Source of the DNA: CAYOHY01 sp964403885
Lineage (GTDB): Bacteria > Actinomycetota > Coriobacteriia > Anaerosomatales > PHET01
Length of the DNA stretch: 46,814 nt
Assembly (NCBI GenBank): GCA_964403885.1
Contig: CAYOHY010000012.1
Coordinates: forward strand, 1 to 46,814
Direction of reading: 5' to 3'
Below the pieces are notes generated by a model, which saw nothing but the letters and a program-made list of their open reading frames with translations, searched no databases and was not told the origin of the DNA. The translations under genes and the position numbers were made by a program. Positions 8,197 to 15,465 of this stretch are shown here, piece by piece. Numbering within the stretch: position 1 is the stretch's first letter; every line of letters begins with the position of its first letter.

Positions 8197-8693
8197 TGTG
8201 CGACAACAGCCGCGAATGTCAGGCGGCCAAGGCCAACGGATTCGCCCGGTTCCCGCAGCATCGGCCCATCGACGACGAGCCTGCGGCCCAGCCGGTGGGT
8301 CCGGCTCCCGCCTCGGTGCGTCCCGGTTGGAACGCCGGGCGGCGTCTGGTGGCGGTGCCGTGGGAGGCCGGTGAGGGCTTGAGCGCGGAGCGCTCGGCGC
8401 ACTTTGGGCGCGCGGCGGGGTTTGCGCTGGTGACTCTCGAGGGGGACTCGGCGGCGTTCGTGAAGCTGGCGCCCAACGGCCCGCACGGCGACGGAGGCGG
8501 CCACGGGTTCGCCGCGCGCATGCTCGTGGCAGAGGGTGTCACCGACGTGGTCACAGCCGGGATAGGCGCCGGCATGTATGAACGGCTGGCCGCCGGCGGG
8601 GTGCGGGTGTGGCGCGACGAGGACTCGGCAACGGTGGGCGACGCGGTGGGTGCGCTCGCGCGCGGGGCGCTACAGCCAGTGGACGTGGCCTGA
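8196..8693 (+). CDS. NifB/NifX-like (dinitrogenase Fe-Mo cofactor domain) protein
   Basis: A 165-residue protein whose C-terminal two thirds (about 50-155) match the dinitrogenase iron-molybdenum cofactor domain: RRLVAVPWE, SAHFGRAAGFALV, GHGFAARMLVAEGVTDVVTAGIGAGMYERLAAGGVRVWR. Stand-alone members occur in many non-fixing anaerobes and are thought to bind metal clusters. The N-terminus carries Cys 2 and Cys 8 and is not part of the domain. No nif genes are near. GGAGAGG lies 4 bases from the ATG, which overlaps the upstream stop. The 3' end overlaps the convergent carbonic anhydrase gene by 24 bases. Confidence 0.8.
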   Translation: MCDNSRECQAAKANGFARFPQHRPIDDEPAAQPVGPAPASVRPGWNAGRRLVAVPWEAGEGLSAERSAHFGRAAGFALVTLEGDSAAFVKLAPNGPHGDGGGHGFAARMLVAEGVTDVVTAGIGAGMYERLAAGGVRVWRDEDSATVGDAVGALARGALQPVDVA

Positions 8694-9242
8694 GGCGAGC
8701 TCGTAGGCGGCGCCCACTACCCGCGGGGTGCCACCCGGCAGCTGCTGCTCGTCGAGCCAGGAGCGCAGCTCCACCACAGACTCACGCACGTGCGCATCGA
8801 CGGCGATCGCGAGGCGCTCCAGCGCACCGGTGGGCGCGTCGGCGCCAAAGACCGGCGGCGTGATGTGGTCGAGGACCGGTGCGAGCCACTCCGGGGCGTC
8901 GGGCTCGAGCGCGGCAGCAACCGCACCGCAGTCCTCGTGGCCGAGGACCACCACGAGCTCCGTGCCCAGCTTCTCGGCCGCGAAGCGCACCGAGGCCAGT
9001 CCCGACTCTGAGATCACATGACCGGCGGTGCGAACCACGAACAGCTCGCCCGCACCCACGTCGAAGATGGCCTCGACCGGCACGCGCGAGTCCGAGCAGC
9101 CCACCACCACGGCCCACGGTCGCTGTCCAGCGACGCTCGCGGCGCGGCTGCCTGCAGTGAAGCGCACACGGCTCTCGCCCGCGACGAAGCGGTCGTTGCC
9201 CTCGGAAAGCATGTGGAGTGCGATGTCGGCGGGAAAGCTCAT
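8670..9242 (-). CDS. Beta-class carbonic anhydrase
   Basis: A 190-residue beta-carbonic anhydrase, hydrating CO2 to bicarbonate. Zinc ligands are Cys 49, His 102 and Cys 105, with the Asp 51/Arg 53 dyad in GCSDSRVPVE and the GHEDCGAV loop. The FVVRTAGHVI segment is also conserved. No signal peptide, so cytoplasmic. Start is placed at 9242 because the family begins with a short helix leading to LSEGNDRFVAGE; an in-frame ATG 13 codons upstream is possible. It converges on and slightly overlaps the NifX-like gene. Confidence 0.93.
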   Translation of the reverse strand: MSFPADIALHMLSEGNDRFVAGESRVRFTAGSRAASVAGQRPWAVVVGCSDSRVPVEAIFDVGAGELFVVRTAGHVISESGLASVRFAAEKLGTELVVVLGHEDCGAVAAALEPDAPEWLAPVLDHITPPVFGADAPTGALERLAIAVDAHVRESVVELRSWLDEQQLPGGTPRVVGAAYELASGHVHWL

Positions 9243-9347
9243 GGCCGCATTATCCCAGAAGTGACCCGCGTGTACTCCCATGGGCGTACACAGGGACGCG
9301 CCCTGCGGTGAATGCGCGGAGTCAGACCGAGGGGCTACTATCGCACC

Positions 9348-10577
9348 ATGGACACGTTCACCGACACCAGCGACATGCGCAAAGCGATGGGCGTCGACGC
9401 CCTGCTCGCTTTGAGTCTGACCGCGTTCAGCTGGCTACAGCTCGCGCTGATCCCCGCGTTCATCGAGCGCGGCGGGCATGGGGGCGGCCCCGTCCCCGTA
9501 CCCCTGCTCTTGGTTCCCAAGTTCGCGACGCCCACGTGGCTCTCGTACGTGCTCGTGGCTGTGATCTTCCTGCCGCTGGCCTGGCGTCGGCGCTTCCCGC
9601 TGTCCGTGCTCGCGATCGTGACGGTGCTCGCCGGCGTGTTCGAGGTGCTGCCGCAGCCTCCGGTCATGACGATCCTCGCGCCCCTCGTGGCGCTCTACAC
9701 CGTGGGCACCATCATCGAGCGCAGGAAGCTGCTGTCGATATCGGCGGCGGTGATCGTCGCGATGTTGGCGTTCTCCCTGCCGCGCTACACCAACTCCCGC
9801 TGGCTTGCCGAGGCGGTCCGCATCACCGCCACCTTCGCCGTCGCAGCCTCCCTGGGTGACTCCACGCGTCTGCGCCGCGCCTACGTCGCCGAGGTGGAGC
9901 AGCGAGCCCTCGACGCGGAGCGCACTCGCGATGAGGTCGCGCGCCGCCGCGTGGAGGAGGAGCGCCTGCGCATCGCACGCGAGCTGCACGACATCACCGC
10001 GCACTCGCTCTCGATCATCGCCGTGCAGGCGGGCGCTGCCGAGAAGCTCGTGGAGCGCAACCCGGACAAAGCCCGCGAGGCGCTCAGGACGATCCGCGCC
10101 ACGAGCAAAGACTCGCTCGACGAGCTGCGCTCGATGCTCGGCGTGCTGCGGGGCAGTGACGACGACGCGCCGTTCGCGCCCACCAGCGGACTGGCGCGCC
10201 TCCCTGAGCTCGTGGCAGCGGTGGAGGCCGCGGGCGTGGGCGTGGAGTCGCACGTCTCACCGGAACTTGGTGACCTGCCCGCGTACGCGGACCTGTCCGC
10301 CTACCGCATCGTGCAGGAGGCGCTCACGAACGTGGTGCGCCACGCGCATGCGACGCATGTCAGCGTGAGCGTGACCGCGTCAGATGACGCACTCACCGTC
10401 GAGGTCACCGACGACGGCTCGGGATCGGAGTCGCTCGCATCCGCCCCCGTGGAGGGGCACGGCATCGCCGGCATGCGCGAACGGGTCGCGGCGCTGGGCG
10501 GGGAGTTCGAGGCGGGGCCTTGTGCTCCATCGGGATTCCGGGTGTTGGCCCGCTTCCCCGTGACGAGGGGGGCCTGA
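9348..10577 (+). CDS. NarL/DesK-type sensor histidine kinase
   Basis: A 409-residue membrane kinase. About four to five hydrophobic helices occupy residues 15-175, followed by a coiled segment, the HisKA_3 dimerisation domain with phospho-acceptor His 214 in ARELHDITAHSLS, and a HATPase domain with the N box (QEALTNVVRHAHA), G1 (VTDDGSG) and G2 (GHGIAGMRERV). There is no separate extracellular domain, so the membrane part itself probably senses envelope state or a lipophilic signal. It abuts the response regulator (one base gap) and lies just upstream of the MacAB-type operon, which it probably controls. Confidence 0.92.
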   Translation: MDTFTDTSDMRKAMGVDALLALSLTAFSWLQLALIPAFIERGGHGGGPVPVPLLLVPKFATPTWLSYVLVAVIFLPLAWRRRFPLSVLAIVTVLAGVFEVLPQPPVMTILAPLVALYTVGTIIERRKLLSISAAVIVAMLAFSLPRYTNSRWLAEAVRITATFAVAASLGDSTRLRRAYVAEVEQRALDAERTRDEVARRRVEEERLRIARELHDITAHSLSIIAVQAGAAEKLVERNPDKAREALRTIRATSKDSLDELRSMLGVLRGSDDDAPFAPTSGLARLPELVAAVEAAGVGVESHVSPELGDLPAYADLSAYRIVQEALTNVVRHAHATHVSVSVTASDDALTVEVTDDGSGSESLASAPVEGHGIAGMRERVAALGGEFEAGPCAPSGFRVLARFPVTRGA

Positions 10578-10578
10578 G

Positions 10579-11262
10579 ATGGCAGACACTCGCGCCATCC
10601 GCGTAGTGGTCGCCGACGACCAGGCGCTCGTCCGCGGCGGCTTCCACATGCTCATCGAGTCAGCCGATGACATCGAGGTCGTGGGGGAGGCGGCAACCGG
10701 CCTCGAGGCGATGCGCCTTGCGGCCGAGCTGCATCCCGACGTGGTGCTGATGGACATCCGCATGCCCGAGATGGACGGTATCGAGGCCACTCGGGGCATC
10801 GCCTCGGATCCGACGACGTCTGACGTGCGCGTGCTTGTGCTCACGACGTTCGACCTCGACGAGTACGTCTTTCAGGCGTTGCGCGCCGGAGCGAGCGGCT
10901 TTCTGCTCAAAGACACCGATCCTGACGACCTTCTCGACGCCATCCGCGTGGTCGCCTCCGGAGAGGCGTTGCTCGCCCCCAGCATCACGCGGCGGCTCAT
11001 CGCCGAGTTCGCGCGACAGCCGGCCACACCGGTCGCAGACCCGGATGCGCTCTCGGAGCTGACCGACCGCGAGCGCGAGGTGCTCGCATTGGTGGGTCGC
11101 GGGCTGTCCAACTCCGAGATCGGCACGTCGCTGTTCATCAGCCCCGCGACCGCCAAGACGCACGTGAGCCGCGTGATGCTCAAGCTGGGCGCGCGCGATC
11201 GCGCGCAGCTCGTCGTGATCGCGTACGAGTCGGGTCTCGTCACGCCGGGCGCGACAGGCTGA
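10579..11262 (+). CDS. NarL/FixJ-type response regulator
   Basis: A 227-residue regulator: receiver domain 1-125 with acidic residues 13-14, phospho-acceptor Asp 59 (VVLMDIRMPEMDG), Thr in VLTTFDLDEYV and Lys in FLLKD, then a LuxR-type helix-turn-helix at about 156-217 (LTDREREVLALVGRGLSNSEI). It is the partner of the kinase directly upstream. The target is most likely the export operon starting 160 bases downstream; that is inferred from position. Confidence 0.94.
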   Translation: MADTRAIRVVVADDQALVRGGFHMLIESADDIEVVGEAATGLEAMRLAAELHPDVVLMDIRMPEMDGIEATRGIASDPTTSDVRVLVLTTFDLDEYVFQALRAGASGFLLKDTDPDDLLDAIRVVASGEALLAPSITRRLIAEFARQPATPVADPDALSELTDREREVLALVGRGLSNSEIGTSLFISPATAKTHVSRVMLKLGARDRAQLVVIAYESGLVTPGATG

Positions 11263-11421
11263 CACGTGCTTCGAGCGGTCCGCCCGCTCGGCACGCCGCG
11301 GGGTGTACTCCCTGAGGCGTACGCGGCCTCCCAAACTCACGCCCCGGGGCCGACGCGGGCGACGCACCCCGCGCGATAGGTTCTCCTCGAAAAGAAGTTG
11401 ACCACCGAGGAGGGACCCGAC

Positions 11422-11472
11422 ATGACACTCACAACCCCCGCCGCACGGGCTCGCCGGGAGGTGCGCCGATGA
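11422..11472 (+). CDS. Short leader ORF coupled to the macA-like gene
   Basis: A 16-codon ORF (MTLTTPAARARREVRR) with its own strong site GAGGAGGGA at 11407-11415. Its TGA overlaps the ATG of the macA-like gene (ATGA). The tail codons also contain the site GGGAGGTG for the next gene, so a ribosome on the leader would cover or open that site. Arginine-rich at its C-terminus. Could be a regulatory leader peptide or chance; the good start site and exact overlap argue for use. Confidence 0.5.
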   Translation: MTLTTPAARARREVRR

Positions 11473-12860
11473 ACGCCTCGGTCGCGCCCCTGGCGGCGCA
11501 GCGCAAGCGCCGCGCTCGCTGGGCGATCGCCATCGTGGCGGTGCTGGTCATCGCCGTGATCGCCGCCGTGTCGCCCATGCTGCTCAAGGGCAAGAAGTCC
11601 GACACCACCGCGCCTGCCACCGTCACCGCCGAGACGCGCACGATCACCCAGATCGTCTCCGGCTCCGGCACCACGGTCGCTTCTGAGTCGGAGAACGTGA
11701 ACCCCCAGGTCAGCGGCACGGTCGAGAAGCTCTACGTGAGCGAGGGCGACCGCGTCGAGGCCGGGGACAAGCTCTACACCATCTCGAGCGAGGACGCCGA
11801 CAACGCCTTGCTGCAGGCCAAGACGTCGCTGCTGCAGGCCAAGCAGTCGAAGCTCCAGGCGCAGCAGCAGCTCGAGCAGGCCAACGGCCAGGTCTACTCG
11901 GCGCAGTCGCAGCAGATCCAGGCGCAGCAGCAGCTCGACGCGCTGGAGAGCCGTCCGGCCACGTCGACCGAGGCCAAGAACGCCATCACCAACGCCGAGC
12001 GTCAGGTCGCGAGCGCCAAGAAGTCCGTCGCCTCGGCGAAGTCGGGGGTGAGCACGGCCAAGGCGGGAGTCGAGACCGCCAACGCCAGCTACACCTCGGC
12101 GAAGCGCACCTACGATGACGCCGCGGCCGACGTGGAGAAGACCGTGGTCACGGCCCCCAACACGGGCACGATCACGTCGCTGCCCATCTCGGTGGGGGAC
12201 TACGTCGCCGCCAGCCAGTCGAGCGGCTCTTCGGGCGGATCCTCGAGCGGTGCTTCGGCCGGTGGCTCGTCGGCAGGCTCGTCGGGCAGCTCGAGCGGAT
12301 CGTCGTCGAGCTCGGGCTCCTCGATCGTGATCGCGGACCTCACGGACCTGTCCGTGACCGTCTCGGTGAGCGAGGTCGATGTTCCGGACCTGTCCGTGGG
12401 CATGGAGGCGACCATCACCATCGACGCGCTGTCGACCACGCCGTTCAAGGGCGCGATCGAGTCCATCTCGCCCAACGGCACCAGCTCCTCCGGCGTTGTG
12501 AACTACCAGGTCGAGATCTCGCTCGCCAACACGGACAAGCGGCTGCGCCCGGACATGACCGCGACCGCCGACATCGTGACCCAGACCGCCAAAGACGCCG
12601 TGACGGTGCCCAACTCCGCCATCAAGTCCGACGGCACCACCAAGTACGTCATGGTCTCCGGCACCAACGGAGCCTCCGAGAAGCGCGTCATCAAGATCGG
12701 CGTGAGTGACGACACCTACACACAGGTCACCGAAGGCCTTGAGAGTGGCGAGAAGGTCCTGACCGCGAGCGCCACGAGCAGCTCGACCGCACAGTCCGGA
12801 CGTGGCGGTTTTGCCGGCCCGCCGCCGGGCATGGGTGGCGGCATGGGCGGCAGGAACTAG
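11469..12860 (+). CDS. MacA/HlyD-type periplasmic adaptor subunit of an ABC exporter
   Basis: A 463-residue membrane-fusion protein: a basic N-terminus and one membrane anchor (about 17-41), the first lipoyl half-motif (NVNPQVSGTVEKLYVSEGDRVEAGDKLY), a long Gln/Ala/Lys coiled coil (about 110-215), the second lipoyl half (VVTAPNTGTITSLPISVGDYV), then beta-barrel and membrane-proximal domains. A Ser/Gly-only insert fills about residues 250-287, just after the second lipoyl half. The end is Gly/Pro/Met-rich. It is followed by the ATPase and permease, so it forms the extracytoplasmic part of a MacB-type complex. The substrate is unknown; antibiotics or peptides are usual for the family. Confidence 0.9.
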   Translation: MNASVAPLAAQRKRRARWAIAIVAVLVIAVIAAVSPMLLKGKKSDTTAPATVTAETRTITQIVSGSGTTVASESENVNPQVSGTVEKLYVSEGDRVEAGDKLYTISSEDADNALLQAKTSLLQAKQSKLQAQQQLEQANGQVYSAQSQQIQAQQQLDALESRPATSTEAKNAITNAERQVASAKKSVASAKSGVSTAKAGVETANASYTSAKRTYDDAAADVEKTVVTAPNTGTITSLPISVGDYVAASQSSGSSGGSSSGASAGGSSAGSSGSSSGSSSSSGSSIVIADLTDLSVTVSVSEVDVPDLSVGMEATITIDALSTTPFKGAIESISPNGTSSSGVVNYQVEISLANTDKRLRPDMTATADIVTQTAKDAVTVPNSAIKSDGTTKYVMVSGTNGASEKRVIKIGVSDDTYTQVTEGLESGEKVLTASATSSSTAQSGRGGFAGPPPGMGGGMGGRN

Positions 12861-12862
12861 CG

Positions 12863-13597
12863 ATGTCGGCGATCATCCGCATCCGCGACATGGTGAAGAC
12901 GTACGTGAACGGCGACACCTACACGCCGGCACTGCGCGGGGTGTCGCTCGACGTGAACGAAGGCGAGTTCGTCGCGATCATGGGCCCGTCCGGCTCAGGA
13001 AAGTCGACGCTCATGAACCTGCTGGGCCTGCTGGACACGCCCACCGCCGGCACGTACCACATCCGCGACGCCGATGTCTCGACGCTCGAGGAGACAGAGC
13101 TCGCCGAGGTCCGCGCACGCGAGATCGGCTTCGTCTTCCAGTCGTTCAACCTGCTGCCCCGCGCCACCGCGGCCCGCAACGTGGCGCTGCCGCTCGTCTA
13201 CACCCGCACGCCCGTGCACGAGCGCGCGGACAAGGTGGAGGCCGCCTTGCGCGCGGCCGACCTGGAGGAGTCGCTGTGGGCCAAGCAGCCCAACCAGATG
13301 TCCGGCGGTCAGATGCAGCGCGTCGCGATCGCCCGGGCGCTGGTCAACGACCCTGCGCTCATCCTTGCCGATGAGCCCACCGGCAACCTGGACACCAAGA
13401 CGGGCGCGTTCATCCTCAAGACGTTCGAGCGGCTGCGCGACGAGGGAAGGACCATCGTCCTCATCACCCACGAGCCCGAGGTCGCCGAGCATGCCGACCG
13501 CACGATCCACATCCGAGACGGCCTGGTCACCGACGCCATCGCGGCCTTCGCTGATGACCCGGGCGAGCCGGTGTTGGCGGGAGGTGACGTCCGATGA
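12863..13597 (+). CDS. MacB/LolD-type ABC transporter ATP-binding protein
   Basis: A 244-residue nucleotide-binding subunit. Walker A GPSGSGKST at 41-49, Q-loop FVFQSFNLLPRATA, signature MSGGQMQRVAIARAL, Walker B LILADEPTGNLD, and the switch His in LITHEPEVAEHA. This is the LolD/MacB/FtsE subfamily that pairs with FtsX-like permeases. It starts 2 bases after the adaptor stop, and its own stop overlaps the permease start by 4 bases. Confidence 0.95.
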   Translation: MSAIIRIRDMVKTYVNGDTYTPALRGVSLDVNEGEFVAIMGPSGSGKSTLMNLLGLLDTPTAGTYHIRDADVSTLEETELAEVRAREIGFVFQSFNLLPRATAARNVALPLVYTRTPVHERADKVEAALRAADLEESLWAKQPNQMSGGQMQRVAIARALVNDPALILADEPTGNLDTKTGAFILKTFERLRDEGRTIVLITHEPEVAEHADRTIHIRDGLVTDAIAAFADDPGEPVLAGGDVR

Positions 13598-14817
13598 TGC
13601 TGCGCGACCTGCTTTCCGAGACGTTCGCCTCGCTCACCTCGAACAAGGCGCGGTCGTTTCTCACCGTGCTGGGCATCGTGATCGGCATCGCGTCTGTGAT
13701 CGTCATGGTGTCGATCGGCCAGGGCACCAAGACCTCGATCGAGTCGCAGATCCAGTCGATAGGCTCCAACCTGCTCACGCTTTCACCCGGCGGTGAGTCG
13801 AGCGGCATGATCGGCGGAGGCGGTGCGGGCGCGAACACCGACAGCCTCACGCTCGATGACGCGAACGCCCTGCGTACGGTGCGTGATGTCGCGGCCGTGG
13901 CGCCCGTCATCACCGGGCAGTACCAGGTGTCGGCCGACGCGAGCAACACCGACGTGACCGTGACCGGCACCACCGTCGACTACGCCACCGTGCGAAACAC
14001 CGAGGTCAAGACAGGCTCGTGGTTCACCACCGAGCAGGACGAGACCGGAGCGCGCGTGGCGGTCCTGGGCCCCACCACCGCCGAGACGCTGTTTGGCACC
14101 AAGACCGACGTCATCGGCAAGCGTGTCCGCATCTCGGGACAGCCGTTCACGGTGGTGGGCGTGACCAAGTCGAAGGGCAGCTCGGGCTTCACCAACGCCG
14201 ATGAGGCGGTCTACATCCCCCTGCAGGCGATCAGGCGCAATCTCGCCGGCCTGTCCTCGGGTCTGAGCGCGATCTACGTGACCGCGGCCTCGCAAGAGGC
14301 GATGACCCAGGTCGAGGCCGACCTCACGAACCTGCTGTTGAGCCGACACCGGATCAGCGACACCGCCGACGCGGACTTCCAGGTGCAGTCGTCGCAAGAC
14401 CTCGCCGACACGGTCTCGACCGTCACCAACCTGCTCACGGTCCTGTTGGGCTCGATCGCAGGCATCTCACTGCTGGTGGGGGGCATCGGGATCATGAACA
14501 TGATGCTCACCTCGGTCACCGAGCGTATCCGCGAGATCGGTCTGCGCAAGGCCGTGGGGGCGACCGCGGGTGACGTGACGCTGCAGTTCCTCACCGAGTC
14601 CATCGCGCTGACGCTTCTGGGCGGGGTGATCGGCATCGCGACGGGATGGGGCGTCTCGTCCGCGATCAGTGCGTTCTCGACGCTCACCACCTCCGTGTCC
14701 ATCCAGTCGGTCGCGCTCGCGGTGGGCGTGTCGACCGCCATCGGCGTGGTGTTCGGGTTCTATCCGGCTCGACGAGCCGCCAAGCTCGACCCCATCGAGT
14801 CGCTCCGCTACCAGTGA
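13594..14817 (+). CDS. MacB-type FtsX-family permease
   Basis: A 407-residue permease: first membrane helix at about 22-44 (SFLTVLGIVIGIASVIVMVS), a large extracytoplasmic MacB-PCD domain (about 45-280), then three helices in the FtsX domain, with MNMMLTSVTERIREIGLRKA and the terminal YPARRAAKLDPIESLRYQ, which is near-universal in MacB permeases. Unlike E. coli MacB, the ATPase is a separate gene. With the upstream adaptor and ATPase it forms a mechanotransmission-type exporter; no TolC-like gene is present, consistent with a monoderm. Confidence 0.94.
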   Translation: MMLRDLLSETFASLTSNKARSFLTVLGIVIGIASVIVMVSIGQGTKTSIESQIQSIGSNLLTLSPGGESSGMIGGGGAGANTDSLTLDDANALRTVRDVAAVAPVITGQYQVSADASNTDVTVTGTTVDYATVRNTEVKTGSWFTTEQDETGARVAVLGPTTAETLFGTKTDVIGKRVRISGQPFTVVGVTKSKGSSGFTNADEAVYIPLQAIRRNLAGLSSGLSAIYVTAASQEAMTQVEADLTNLLLSRHRISDTADADFQVQSSQDLADTVSTVTNLLTVLLGSIAGISLLVGGIGIMNMMLTSVTERIREIGLRKAVGATAGDVTLQFLTESIALTLLGGVIGIATGWGVSSAISAFSTLTTSVSIQSVALAVGVSTAIGVVFGFYPARRAAKLDPIESLRYQ

Positions 14818-14860
14818 TCGGACGCCCCGCTCACCGGGGCTCGAAGACAGGAGACACATC

Positions 14861-15235
14861 ATGAGCTCAACAGTCGCGACGCTCGCAGCGGGCGGTCCCG
14901 CGGGGTTCCAGCCCGGGCAGATGCCTCCGGGTGGCCCGCCCGCGGGATTCGCGGGCCGTGGTGGACCCGGCGCGCTGGCGATGCCCTTCGGTCCGCTGGG
15001 CGGTGCCGTGGGCCTCGCGTTGCTGGGCATCACGCTCATCGTGCTGGTGATCGTGTTCTGGCGCATCTTCAGCCGAGTGGGACGCCCCGGCGCGCTCTCG
15101 CTGCTGATGATGGTGCCGGTGGTCAACCTGGGTGTGCTGCTGTGGTTCGCCTTCGCTCAGTGGCCGCTCGACGCCGAGGTCGCTCGGCTGCGTACCGCGC
15201 TTGCCGTGAAGGCGGCGAACCCGGACAGCGAGTAG
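14861..15235 (+). CDS. Small membrane protein at the end of the export operon
   Basis: A 124-residue protein with a Gly/Pro-rich N-terminus (about 10-45) and two hydrophobic helices (about 50-70 and 82-103). The RVGRPGALSLLMMVPVVNLGVLLWFAF segment between and within them recalls DUF5684-type small membrane proteins. ACAGGAGA precedes the ATG. A GCCCCG/CGGGGC hairpin (14824-14840) lies in the 43-base gap after the permease. It ends just before a strong terminator, so it is the last gene of the operon. Function unknown; a role in the exporter is inference. Confidence 0.75.
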   Translation: MSSTVATLAAGGPAGFQPGQMPPGGPPAGFAGRGGPGALAMPFGPLGGAVGLALLGITLIVLVIVFWRIFSRVGRPGALSLLMMVPVVNLGVLLWFAFAQWPLDAEVARLRTALAVKAANPDSE

Positions 15236-15250
15236 CTGACGCTTCGTGAG

Positions 15251-15283
15251 AAAGGCCCCGGCGGTGTGGTCGCCGGGGCCTTT
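15251..15283 (+). terminator. Rho-independent-type terminator of the export operon
   Basis: A perfect 13-base-pair stem (AAAGGCCCCGGCG / CGCCGGGGCCTTT) with a 7-base loop, 15 bases after the last stop. The T-run is only three bases long, as is common in high-GC genomes. Confidence 0.8.
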
Positions 15284-15391
15284 CCTGTGTCTTGAATCGC
15301 CTGGCTCGTTCGCGTCCGCCCACTGCGCCTGACCGGCCGCTCGTCGGCTCGCACTCACCGAGATGTGCCCTTGCGCCGATATGATGCATGG

Positions 15392-15446
15392 GACCGCATG
15401 TCGTGCGGTCTGTTCTGGTGTCGCCGACACCGGCCTGTGGTGGCCG
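15392..15446 (+). promoter_or_regulatory. Three successive hairpins in the leader of the NHL-repeat gene
   Basis: GACCGCA/TGCGGTC (15392-15410), GGTGTCG/CGACACC (15417-15431) and CGGCC/GGCCG (15431-15446) follow each other immediately before the GGGGAGGAG ribosome site at 15452-15460. A structured 5' leader is possible. No known riboswitch consensus was recognised. Confidence 0.35.
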
Positions 15447-15465
15447 CGTGTGGGGAGGAGTCAGC

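Noticed and set aside
8196..8693. Nitrogen-fixation function for the NifX-like gene
   Set aside because: No nif genes nearby, and stand-alone members occur widely in non-fixing bacteria.
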